From Mangrovimonas futianensis (GTDB lineage: Bacteria; Bacteroidota; Bacteroidia; Flavobacteriales; Flavobacteriaceae): a stretch of DNA of 64,000 nucleotides. Where the stretch lies: assembly GCF_021245805.1 (NCBI RefSeq), contig NZ_JAJJNF010000008.1:156305-220304 (forward strand). The letters are read 5' to 3'. Below the pieces are notes generated by a model. It was given only the letters and a program-made list of their open reading frames with translations, had not been told where the DNA came from and ran no database searches. Made by a program: the position numbers and the translations under genes. Below are positions 52,164-59,765 of the stretch, piece by piece. How positions within the stretch are numbered: position 1 is the stretch's first letter; each line of letters begins with the position of its first letter.

Positions 52164-52886
52164 TTGGAAGAATTCTTCAAAGAAAATTATGCATTTCTAA
52201 CAAGATCAGTTGAGATTATAGCTGCTTTAATTGCCATCTTTAATTTTAAAAAGTTTAAAGATAGTGATGTTAAGTATTTTATCTATTTTTTAATAGCCGT
52301 GGCCGCTTTAGAATTGATAGGTAGTTATCCTTCATATTTAGTTAAATATGCCTTTTTGAGTCAGGTTAGGGAGAAATTACATGGAACTTTAATTGAAACT
52401 AATTATTGGTTATTTAATATTTTTTGGAAGTTGGGGAGTGCTTTATTTTATTCGTTTTATTTCAGGAAGATTTTGAAAACAGAACGATTTAAGAGGATCA
52501 TTTGGAGTTTGACATTAATTTTAGTTGACTTTTTCTTAATTTACTATGTTTTCAACATCAAGCACTTATTCACGAGGCCTTTGTACACCCCAATGGTTCT
52601 TTTGGCTTCATTTATTATTATCTTATGTGCAATAATGTATTTCGTAGAAATGTTGAAATCTGAGAGTATCTTATATTTTCATAAATCAATTAATTTCTAT
52701 ATTAGTACCGTTGTTTTAATTTGGTGGTTAATTATTTCACCCCTTAATTTTTATAATGCGTATTTCACAACCGCCGATTGGAACTTTATTATTTTAAAAT
52801 GGCAAATCTATTTATCAGCAAATTTTTTTATGTATTCTACTTTTGGTTTTGCACTAATTTACTGCAAGCCGAACAAAGACCAGTGA
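52164..52886 (+). CDS. Polytopic membrane protein, family copy 2 (unknown function)
   Basis: 240 aa, TTG start, about seven helices. Homologous to the protein at 50937 along its whole length (for example K-Y-F-I-Y-F-L-I-A-V and F-W-K-L-G-S-A-L-F-Y). Its TGA stop overlaps the GTG of the histidine kinase gene (GTGA), which gives tight translational coupling. So it is probably the membrane sensor that signals to that kinase. The family is not recognised. Confidence 0.75.
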   Translation: MEEFFKENYAFLTRSVEIIAALIAIFNFKKFKDSDVKYFIYFLIAVAALELIGSYPSYLVKYAFLSQVREKLHGTLIETNYWLFNIFWKLGSALFYSFYFRKILKTERFKRIIWSLTLILVDFFLIYYVFNIKHLFTRPLYTPMVLLASFIIILCAIMYFVEMLKSESILYFHKSINFYISTVVLIWWLIISPLNFYNAYFTTADWNFIILKWQIYLSANFFMYSTFGFALIYCKPNKDQ

Positions 52887-53689
52887 CTACACCTGCCCAA
52901 CGCTATTTAATTGGTTATATGATTGGAGTAGTGGTTTTATTGACAAGCCTCTTTATTCTATTCTTCATAGTGTTCCAAAGGCGTAAAAATCAATTGTTGA
53001 TTGATAAAATTAAACAGCAGCAAGCTTTTGATAAGGAAATGCAGCAAGCCCAAACCGAAATTCAAGAACAAACTCTTAAAAATATTGGTTGGGAACTGCA
53101 TGATAATGTTGGACAGCTTTTAGCTTACGCCAACATGCAAATGAATATGCTCAACGCCAAGGTTGACGAAAAAATCAAACCAACCGTTAAGGCAACTTCA
53201 GAGATCATAAAGCAGAGTTTGGAAGAGGTAAGGGCGTTATCAAAGTCCTTGAACAATGAAGCTTTGTTGAATATGGGATTAGAGAAGTCTATTAGAAATG
53301 AAGTAAAAAGATTGAGGAAAATGAAGTTTGATTTGGTTGAATTTGATGTGACTGGAGAGGTTAAACCGCTTGAAGACAAAAAGCATGAGGTCATTTTATT
53401 CAGGATATTACAGGAGTTTTTCTCCAATTCAGTCAAGTACTCTGAAGCCAAGGAACTTCATGTTCATCTTGATTATTCACATGATAATTTGGTTATTCAG
53501 GCACGTGATAATGGTAAAGGGTTTGATATGTCTACTATCGAGAAGGGTTCTGGACTTTTGAATATGAAAAGTAGGGCAGAATTGATTCAAGCCAAATTTG
53601 ATTTAAAATCTCAACCCGGTCAAGGCAGTCAATTAAATTTGATTTATTCGGTTAATTGCCCTGGCAAGCCTGCCAAAGTGGATCATTAG
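52883..53689 (+). CDS. Sensor histidine kinase, HisKA_3 (NarL/DegS type), orphan
   Basis: 268 aa from GTG 52883, which overlaps the upstream stop. The longer frame from 52778 lies inside the upstream gene. One membrane helix (about 8-32), a coiled coil rich in Gln/Lys, then the phospho-His H73 in W-E-L-H-D-N-V-G-Q and an HATPase domain with F-S-N-S-V-K-Y, D-N-G-K-G-F-D and a G-S-G-L-L-N-M motif. Such kinases usually pair with a LuxR-type regulator, but none is adjacent. The 3' end overlaps the convergent pseudouridine synthase gene by 38 bp. Confidence 0.88.
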   Translation: MTTPAQRYLIGYMIGVVVLLTSLFILFFIVFQRRKNQLLIDKIKQQQAFDKEMQQAQTEIQEQTLKNIGWELHDNVGQLLAYANMQMNMLNAKVDEKIKPTVKATSEIIKQSLEEVRALSKSLNNEALLNMGLEKSIRNEVKRLRKMKFDLVEFDVTGEVKPLEDKKHEVILFRILQEFFSNSVKYSEAKELHVHLDYSHDNLVIQARDNGKGFDMSTIEKGSGLLNMKSRAELIQAKFDLKSQPGQGSQLNLIYSVNCPGKPAKVDH

Positions 53690-54359
53690 GAAGGGGAGCT
53701 TCAATAACTACCCAATCTTTTTTAACAGGGTGCTCAAATTCAAGTTTTCGGGCATGAAGGTGAATGCTCGCATCCGGATTGCTTCTGTCAAAACCATATT
53801 TCAAATCTCCCTTGATAGGGCAACCAATGCTTGCCAATTGTGACCGAATTTGATGGTGGCGTCCCGTTTTCAAATCAACTTCTAAAAGCGTGTAGTGATC
53901 AAGAGTCTTTAAAGTTCTATAATTCAAAATGGCTTTCTTGCCGTCTTGAATTTCTTTTGTAAAAGCTGTTGATTTATTATTCTTCGGATTCTTTTTTAAC
54001 CAATGAACTAATCTGTCAGAACTTTTTTGTGGTGCTTGTTTCACCAAGGCCCAATAAGTTTTCTTGGCCTCCTTTTCGGCAAACAGTTTGTTTAATCTGG
54101 GTAGGGCCTTACTGGTTTTTGAAAAAAGCACTATGCCTGTAGTTGGACGATCTAAGCGATGTACGACACCCAGATAGACATTTCCAGGTTTGTTGTATGT
54201 TTCCTTGATGTAGCTTTTTACTACCTCACTTAAGGGCTTGTCACCAGTTTTATCCCCTTGCACGATATCACCTGCCCGTTTGTTGACAACAATGATATGG
54301 TTGTCTTCAAAAAGTATTTGAAGGTTGTCTTTGTTAGATCTGTTAGATTTGTTAGACAT
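53652..54359 (-). CDS. RluA family pseudouridine synthase
   Basis: 235 aa. The catalytic Asp is in V-V-H-R-L-D-R-P-T-T-G; further motifs are L-D-L-K-T-G-R-H-H-Q-I-R and the C-terminal H-L-H-A-R-K-L-E-F. It makes pseudouridine in rRNA or tRNA; the exact site is unknown. There is no S4 domain. The first 14 residues are a short Ser-Asn-Lys repeat encoded by TCTAAC-type units. Its 3' end overlaps the orphan kinase. Confidence 0.88.
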   Translation of the reverse strand: MSNKSNRSNKDNLQILFEDNHIIVVNKRAGDIVQGDKTGDKPLSEVVKSYIKETYNKPGNVYLGVVHRLDRPTTGIVLFSKTSKALPRLNKLFAEKEAKKTYWALVKQAPQKSSDRLVHWLKKNPKNNKSTAFTKEIQDGKKAILNYRTLKTLDHYTLLEVDLKTGRHHQIRSQLASIGCPIKGDLKYGFDRSNPDASIHLHARKLEFEHPVKKDWVVIEAPLPNDPLWQACQGN

Positions 54360-54385
54360 GTTGAATTATTAGACCTTTTAGATAT

Positions 54386-54742
54386 CTATGCTTGTTTTAG
54401 AGCGGTTTTGAATTTTGAAACCATTTTGATGATTTCCTGAAGTTCCTTTAGTAAATCATCCATTTCAGTTTCTTCGATGAAATTTAAATCAAACGCAATT
54501 AAAAGTTGGGTTTCTATTTCATAGGCAGACCCTAGGGTTATTTCCAAAAATCTAGAAAACTCTTTATTGGAAGTTCTAGATGAACCTTCAGCTATATTTG
54601 AAGGCAAAGATACCGATGCTCTTCGTAATTGATTTGTCAAGCCAAAGGTTTCAGATTGTGGAAATTTGGAAGTTAAATCATAAACATTTGAACAAAAGAT
54701 TCTACTTCTTTTCCAAATTTCCAGTTCCTTAAATCTGTGCAT
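54386..54742 (-). CDS. Four helix bundle protein (S23/IVP family)
   Basis: 118 aa, all-helical. Family marks: F-K-E-L-E-I-W-K-R-S at the start, L-T-N-Q-L-R-R-A-S-V-S-L-P-S-N-I-A-E-G-S-S-R and the final helix. These short genes are named from proteins encoded in 23S rRNA intervening sequences and are often mobile in Bacteroidota. It lies alone between panB and the RluA-type gene, with TTAGA/TCTAA repeats on both sides. The role is unknown. Confidence 0.85.
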   Translation of the reverse strand: MHRFKELEIWKRSRIFCSNVYDLTSKFPQSETFGLTNQLRRASVSLPSNIAEGSSRTSNKEFSRFLEITLGSAYEIETQLLIAFDLNFIEETEMDDLLKELQEIIKMVSKFKTALKQA

Positions 54743-54799
54743 GTCTAAATCTCTAAGCTATCTAATGATCTGTTTTTCTATAAATCTAACTTGTCTAAT
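54743..54799. repeat. TCTAA/TTAGA repeat cluster flanking the four helix bundle gene
   Basis: The gap between panB and the four helix bundle gene contains at least five short CTAA-type units. The other side (54331-54385, including the rluA-type start) has another set in the opposite sense (GTTAGATCT, GTTAGATTT, GTTAGACAT). TTAGACATG (54352-54360) and CATGTCTAA (54740-54748) form a perfect 9-bp inverted pair around the gene. Confidence 0.5.
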
Positions 54800-55618
54800 C
54801 TAGTACATCTCATTTTCATTTGGAAAATCCAGAGCTTTAACATCATCTACATATTGTGTGATGGCAGAGGTCATTTCATCATATAAGTGAAGGTATCTTC
54901 TTAAAAATCTTGGATTGAATTCATGGGTCATTCCTAACATATCATGTACCACCAATACTTGTCCGTCAACACCATTGCCAGCTCCAATACCTATAACGGG
55001 AATAGTTAACTCTTCAGCTACTTGTTTGGCTAATTTGGCTGGGATTTTTTCAAGAACAATCGCAAAGCATCCCATTTTTTCAAGTGCTTTAGCGTTTGTA
55101 ATTAATTGGTGAGCTTCTTCCTCTTCTTTAGCCCTTACGGTATAGGTTCCAAATTTATAAATGGATTGAGGTGTTAAACCCAAATGGCCCATGACAGGAA
55201 TTCCAGCGTTTAAAATACGTTTTATGGATTCCTTTATTTCTTTACCACCTTCCAGTTTTACTGCATGTCCGCCGCTTTCTTTCATAATTCTAATAGCCGA
55301 TCTCAAAGCTTCCTTAGGATCACTTTGATAGGACCCAAAAGGGAGGTCAACAACGACCAAGGCTCTGTCAACACCACGTATGACTGATGAGGCATGATAG
55401 ATCATTTGGTCGAGGGTAATAGGTAAGGTGGTCTCGTGACCGGCCATGACATTACTAGCAGAGTCACCCACCAAGATTACGTCTGTTCCTGCAGAATCCA
55501 CTATTTTGGCCATGGTGTAATCATAGGCCGTTAACATGGAGATTTTTTCTCCACGTTCTTTCATCTCTTGAATAGATTTAACGGTAACGCGCTTGTATTC
55601 TTTTTTTGCGACAGACAT
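54800..55618 (-). CDS. panB: 3-methyl-2-oxobutanoate hydroxymethyltransferase
   Basis: 272 aa, TIM barrel. M-L-T-A-Y-D-Y-T-M-A at the start, V-L-V-G-D-S-A-S-N-V-M-A-G with a metal ligand, V-M-G-H-L-G-L-T-P-Q-S, and I-G-I-G-A-G-N-G-V-D-G-Q-V-L-V. It adds a hydroxymethyl group to 2-oxoisovalerate in pantothenate (CoA) synthesis. Full length. No panC or panD adjacent. Confidence 0.95.
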   Translation of the reverse strand: MSVAKKEYKRVTVKSIQEMKERGEKISMLTAYDYTMAKIVDSAGTDVILVGDSASNVMAGHETTLPITLDQMIYHASSVIRGVDRALVVVDLPFGSYQSDPKEALRSAIRIMKESGGHAVKLEGGKEIKESIKRILNAGIPVMGHLGLTPQSIYKFGTYTVRAKEEEEAHQLITNAKALEKMGCFAIVLEKIPAKLAKQVAEELTIPVIGIGAGNGVDGQVLVVHDMLGMTHEFNPRFLRRYLHLYDEMTSAITQYVDDVKALDFPNENEMY

Positions 55619-55740
55619 AGATATGTATTTTAAGGGTTGTAAAATTAATAAAATAGCATGGGTTCTGTGTTAAACTTTTCTATATTTCATAAGAATGAAA
55701 GTCACATTCTACTATTTTAGTTTTCTCAATACTTTTTTAT

Positions 55741-56202
55741 ATGATTCGATTTTTACGTTACATAGCATTTTTAGTTGTTTCAGTTGCAGTTGGGCAAACT
55801 AGTAATCCTGAGATAGAGGTAAAAAAAACAATTGACACATTTTTTGAAGGTTTCCATAAAGGGGACACCATTTTGATGAAGTCTGTTTTGAGCGATAAAA
55901 TAGTTCTACAGACGGCTGTCAAAGATCGCCAAGGTAAGGACAAACTTTTAACAGAAGAGCTTAAGGAATTAACCCTAGCCATAGGTAATCGTCCTGCTGA
56001 CCAAAAATGGGATGAACGATTGCTGGATTATAAAATTCAAGTAGATGGCAACATGGCTCATGCCTGGACACCTTATGAATTTTGGTTCAACGGACAGTTT
56101 AGTCATTGTGGAGTTAATTCGTTTCAACTATTTCAGGAGGACGGTGATTGGAAAATCATTTATTTAATAGATACAAGAAGGAAGCAAGGGTGTAGGGATT
56201 AA
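55741..56202 (+). CDS. Nuclear transport factor 2 (SnoaL)-like secreted protein
   Basis: 153 aa with an N-terminal hydrophobic signal (Y-I-A-F-L-V-V-S-V-A-V-G-Q). One NTF2-like cone fold: V-K-K-T-I-D-T-F-F-E-G-F-H-K-G-D and a C-terminal sheet ending W-K-I-I-Y-L-I-D-T-R-R. A generic ligand-binding or enzyme scaffold; function unknown. Single gene. Confidence 0.8.
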   Translation: MIRFLRYIAFLVVSVAVGQTSNPEIEVKKTIDTFFEGFHKGDTILMKSVLSDKIVLQTAVKDRQGKDKLLTEELKELTLAIGNRPADQKWDERLLDYKIQVDGNMAHAWTPYEFWFNGQFSHCGVNSFQLFQEDGDWKIIYLIDTRRKQGCRD

Positions 56203-56349
56203 AAAATTTGGGAATATTTTGTTTGAATGAGGATATCCTTTTTTATTCTATTCATGACATTGTATTGATTGACGGGATTAATTAATTGTTAATAACTACT
56301 ACATTAAGGAAAGATGCTTTAATTTTACCGCTTATTTTTCCTAAAACCA

Positions 56350-57546
56350 ATGCTGAATAAATCCCTAAAAGCAGGTCACCAGTTGATTGCTACTATTTTG
56401 GCCTTTGCTATAGTGCCCATTTCTGGTCTAGCTACTGATATTTATATTCCTTCCATGCCTAGTATGGCGGAGTCTTTAAATCTACCTGAATCCAGCATTC
56501 AATTAACTATTAGTATTTTTTTAGTAAGTTATGGTGTGACGCAGTTTTTTGCTGGGGCCTTAATTGATGCTTTTGGAAGATATCGCCTCTCTACTTGGTC
56601 TTTATTGTTGTTTGCCATCACATTTTATATTACCGCCAAAACAGAAAATATCTATGTGATATATGCTATGAGAGTCTGTCATGGAATTTTATCAGGAGCC
56701 GTAGTGGTAGCTAAAAGAGCATTTTTTGTTGATGTTTATGAGGGCAAAGAACGCAGACATTATTTAAGTATCATGACAATTGTATGGTCTTTGGGACCTA
56801 TTATCGCCCCATTTTTAGGCGGATATTTACAAGAACATTTTGGTTGGCAAGCTAACTTTACAGCCTTGGCCATTTTTTGTGTAGTGCTTTTTGTCCTAGA
56901 AGTGTTTTTTTCTGGGGAAACGCTTAAAGAGTTTAGACCATTTAAACCCAACTTCCTGGTATCTGAATTTAAAAGCATGCTTAGGACACCAGATTTTTCT
57001 ACAGCAATCCTGATGTGTGGTTTAAGTTATGGGATTGTGATTTTTTACAGTCTTACAGGTCCTTTTATTATTGAGCACTCATTAGGCTATTCGCCGATAG
57101 TTACGGGTTATGCCTCACTGGTAATGGGATTGGCTTGGATGTGTGGTGGTTTTGCGGGTAGATTTTTAATAGAGAAACCATTTATGCCAAAGTTAAGTTT
57201 TGCCAATAGTATGCAGTTGTTTGTGATTGTTGGGATGTTGGTGAGTTCTTATTGGTTGTCCAATTTAGCTACCTTGGTGGCATTTGCTTTTTTGGTACAT
57301 TTGGCAGCGGGTTTTCTGTTTAATAATTATTTTACTTATTCCTTAAGTCGTTTTCCAAATGCTGCAGGTATTGCCAGTGGTTTAGTAGGGGGAGTGACTT
57401 TTATTATTACATCGGCTATAAGTTATGCACTTGTGGCTATCCTTCAACCTTCAATTCAGCTTGGGATAGCCTCAGGCTACTTGGTAATTGGATTGATTTG
57501 TTTCTCAATTTTGTTCGTGGCTCGAAAGAGAAAATTTTTTGGATAA
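56350..57546 (+). CDS. MFS drug-type transporter, Bcr/CflA family
   Basis: 398 aa, 12 helices. D-I-Y-I-P-S-M-P near residue 30 is the Bcr/CflA hallmark (acid in helix 1), followed by G-V-T-Q-F-F-A-G and the MFS motif G-A-L-I-D-A-F-G-R-Y-R. Proton-driven efflux of small molecules is the family function; the substrate is unknown. Single gene. Confidence 0.88.
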   Translation: MLNKSLKAGHQLIATILAFAIVPISGLATDIYIPSMPSMAESLNLPESSIQLTISIFLVSYGVTQFFAGALIDAFGRYRLSTWSLLLFAITFYITAKTENIYVIYAMRVCHGILSGAVVVAKRAFFVDVYEGKERRHYLSIMTIVWSLGPIIAPFLGGYLQEHFGWQANFTALAIFCVVLFVLEVFFSGETLKEFRPFKPNFLVSEFKSMLRTPDFSTAILMCGLSYGIVIFYSLTGPFIIEHSLGYSPIVTGYASLVMGLAWMCGGFAGRFLIEKPFMPKLSFANSMQLFVIVGMLVSSYWLSNLATLVAFAFLVHLAAGFLFNNYFTYSLSRFPNAAGIASGLVGGVTFIITSAISYALVAILQPSIQLGIASGYLVIGLICFSILFVARKRKFFG

Positions 57547-57574
57547 GAAAACAAGGAATCTTATTACATTATGT

Positions 57575-58999
57575 TTAGCAATCCGTCAAATGGACACCTA
57601 CTGCCAATCCACCTTCACTTGTTTCTTTGTATTTAGTATTCATGTCTTTGGCAGTCTCCCACATGGTATTAACAACTTTGTCTAAAGGCACTTTGGCTTT
57701 AGTAGGGTCACTTTCCAATGCGAGTTCAGCAGCATTAATTGCTTTAATGGCACCCATAGAATTTCGTTCTATACAAGGTACTTGTACCAAGCCACCAATA
57801 GGGTCACAAGTTAGTCCTAGATGATGTTCCATGGCAATTTCTGCAGCCATCAATACTTGATCAGGGGTTCCACCCAACAATTCGCATAATGCACCTGCTG
57901 CCATGGCAGAGGAAACACCTATTTCTGCCTGACATCCACCCATAGCGGCTGATATGGTAGCTCCTTTTTTAAAGATGCTCCCAATTTCTCCGGCAACCAA
58001 CAAGAATTTTTTAATTTGTTCAAAGTCCGCATCATGATTTTCAATCACTAGGTAGTACATCAAAACTGCTGGGATTACTCCGGCACTTCCGTTGGTTGGG
58101 GCCGTAACTACACGTCCTAATGAGGCATTAACCTCATTAACAGCTAGAGCGAAACAACTAACCCACTTAAGGATTTGTCTAAACTTGACCTCTGTTTTTC
58201 GGATAACCTGCAACCATTCTTGCGGTGAATTATATGGCAAATCACCTTTCAACTTTTCATGCATGTCAAAGGCTCTACGCCTTACTTGGAGACCACCGGG
58301 AAGTTCCCCTTCGGTATGGCAACCAATATACATGCATTCTAGCATGGTATTCCAAATGCGTTCTAGTTCAGAGTTGATACACTCCTCCTTTTTGATAGAC
58401 TTTTCGTTTTCAAGAACCACTTGCGATATAGGGAGGTTTAATTCCTTACAAAACCTTAGGAGATCGGTTCCTTTTTCAACGGGGTATGGATAAGTACAAT
58501 AAAAAATGATTTTATTGGCTTTGGCCGTTTTTCGTTCTTCCTGCACTACAAAACCACCACCAATTGAGTAGTAGGTAGATTTGTAATTACGTCCGTTTAT
58601 TTTTGCACTAAAGGTAAGGCCGTTAGCATGGAAGGGTAGAAACTTTTTATTGAATACAATATCCGTATTGCAGTTAAAGGCAATATCAATTTCGTTATTG
58701 AATTTTAGGGTATTGGTTTTTTTTATTTGATCAACAATACCTTGAATAAGTTCAGTGGGAATCCGTTCTGGGTCCGCACCACTTAGGCCTAACATGACGG
58801 CATAATCAGTAGCATGTCCCTTGCCCGTGAGAGAGAGGGAGCCATATAGATCTACGGATATTTTTTCAACTTTTGAAAATCTGTTTTTTTCCTTGAGCTC
58901 CTTGATCCATCTTTCTGCAGCTCTCCAAGGGCCTAAAGTGTGGGAACTTGAAGGTCCCACACCTATTTTAAGCATATCAAATACCGAAATGCATTCCAT
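57575..58999 (-). CDS. sdaA: L-serine ammonia-lyase (single-chain, Fe-S)
   Basis: 474 aa. N-terminal G-P-S-S-S-H-T-L-G-P substrate motif and C-terminal alpha part with G-S-A-G-V-I-P-A-V and the Fe-S cysteines in G-G-C-Q-A-E-I-G-V, L-T-C-D-P-I-G-G and V-P-C-I-E-R-N. Converts L-serine to pyruvate and ammonia. Full-length fused form. A -7 box TATCTTTG is 25 nt upstream. Confidence 0.93.
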   Translation of the reverse strand: MECISVFDMLKIGVGPSSSHTLGPWRAAERWIKELKEKNRFSKVEKISVDLYGSLSLTGKGHATDYAVMLGLSGADPERIPTELIQGIVDQIKKTNTLKFNNEIDIAFNCNTDIVFNKKFLPFHANGLTFSAKINGRNYKSTYYSIGGGFVVQEERKTAKANKIIFYCTYPYPVEKGTDLLRFCKELNLPISQVVLENEKSIKKEECINSELERIWNTMLECMYIGCHTEGELPGGLQVRRRAFDMHEKLKGDLPYNSPQEWLQVIRKTEVKFRQILKWVSCFALAVNEVNASLGRVVTAPTNGSAGVIPAVLMYYLVIENHDADFEQIKKFLLVAGEIGSIFKKGATISAAMGGCQAEIGVSSAMAAGALCELLGGTPDQVLMAAEIAMEHHLGLTCDPIGGLVQVPCIERNSMGAIKAINAAELALESDPTKAKVPLDKVVNTMWETAKDMNTKYKETSEGGLAVGVHLTDC

Positions 59000-59024
59000 T
59001 TACGAAAACGTTATCATTGGGCTG

Positions 59025-59032
59025 CAAAGATA
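59025..59032 (-). promoter_or_regulatory. -7 promoter box of sdaA
   Basis: TATCTTTG on the minus strand, fitting TAnnTTTG, with a 25-nt distance to the ATG. No strong TTTG at 19 nt upstream. Confidence 0.5.
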
Positions 59033-59077
59033 CATTTTGGTTGGTAAGATAAAAGGGTTTTTAAGGGTATTTGAATG

Positions 59078-59587
59078 TTATTTTTTGATGATTTTATCTA
59101 TTTTGGCAACATTTAAGACTTCGTCCAAATTGTTTACATCCAAAGCATCCACATTATCAGCTGGAACCACGACCACTCTAAAAATTTGATTTTGTGTCCA
59201 TGCCGAACTTAAGGTGCTAAAGTCGGTTGTGCCATCGAGAAAAAACCTTACATCTACATCTGTAAAATCATAGTTGTAAGTTAAGGTGGTCCCATCTTCA
59301 AATTCAGTAGTTTGAGGGGTTAGCCTCCAAACTTCAAAGCCCTGTGTCACTTCCCAAAGGATATAAACCAACGTTACGTCAGAAGGATATACATCAAAAC
59401 CGTAGGGTTCGATATATTCATATCCATTATTTGCAGTAAAGTCAATAGCTATTTCAAAAGCACTGGCAACAAAAAGTCCACCTTCTGGTCCAGGAGGTCC
59501 TTGTGGTCCGACAGGACCGGGATCCCCTTCACAAGACATGAGGAAGGCGGCTACACATAATAAAAGTAGTGATGTTAATTTTTTCAT
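59078..59587 (-). CDS. Lipoprotein with short collagen-like segment
   Basis: 169 aa. Lipobox cysteine C19 (LMSC). Directly after it, residues 21-36 form five Gly-X-Y triplets (G-D-P-G-P-V-G-P-Q-G-P-P-G-P-E-G). The rest is a beta-rich domain with Y, W and F strands and no recognised family. This layout recurs in flavobacterial lipoproteins. It stands alone; its upstream gap is shared with dnaK. Confidence 0.75.
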   Translation of the reverse strand: MKKLTSLLLLCVAAFLMSCEGDPGPVGPQGPPGPEGGLFVASAFEIAIDFTANNGYEYIEPYGFDVYPSDVTLVYILWEVTQGFEVWRLTPQTTEFEDGTTLTYNYDFTDVDVRFFLDGTTDFSTLSSAWTQNQIFRVVVVPADNVDALDVNNLDEVLNVAKIDKIIKK

Positions 59588-59660
59588 GATAAAGGTATTT
59601 AAAGTTTGTTTAAAGTTACAAATTGTTTTGATAGTCTTGACTAGGAGCTATTTTTTTAAG

Positions 59661-59690
59661 ATATGACATCGTGTCATATTTTTTGTCATG
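59661..59690 (+). promoter_or_regulatory. Palindrome in the dnaK upstream region (candidate operator)
   Basis: ATATGACATCGTGTCATAT (59661-59679), a perfect inverted repeat with 8-bp arms and a 3-nt centre. A further TGTCATG follows at 59684-59690. It lies 87 nt before the dnaK ATG, in the 178-nt gap shared with the divergent collagen-like lipoprotein gene. It does not match the CIRCE element (TTAGCACTC-N9-GAGTGCTAA). Confidence 0.5.
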
Positions 59691-59765
59691 GCATAATCAT
59701 TGACTTATCCAACACGAATTAAAAAAGATTATTCAACACAATTTATAAACGTATAAAAAGGAATT

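Noticed and set aside
52778..52882. N-terminal extension of the orphan kinase
   Set aside because: It lies within the end of the upstream gene; the GTG at 52883 overlaps its stop and gives a normal membrane anchor.
59588..59765. CIRCE/HrcA operator or sigma-54 promoter upstream of dnaK
   Set aside because: No TTAGCACTC-N9-GAGTGCTAA. TGGCAT-N5-TTGA (59689-59703) resembles -24/-12 but lacks the essential GC at -12.
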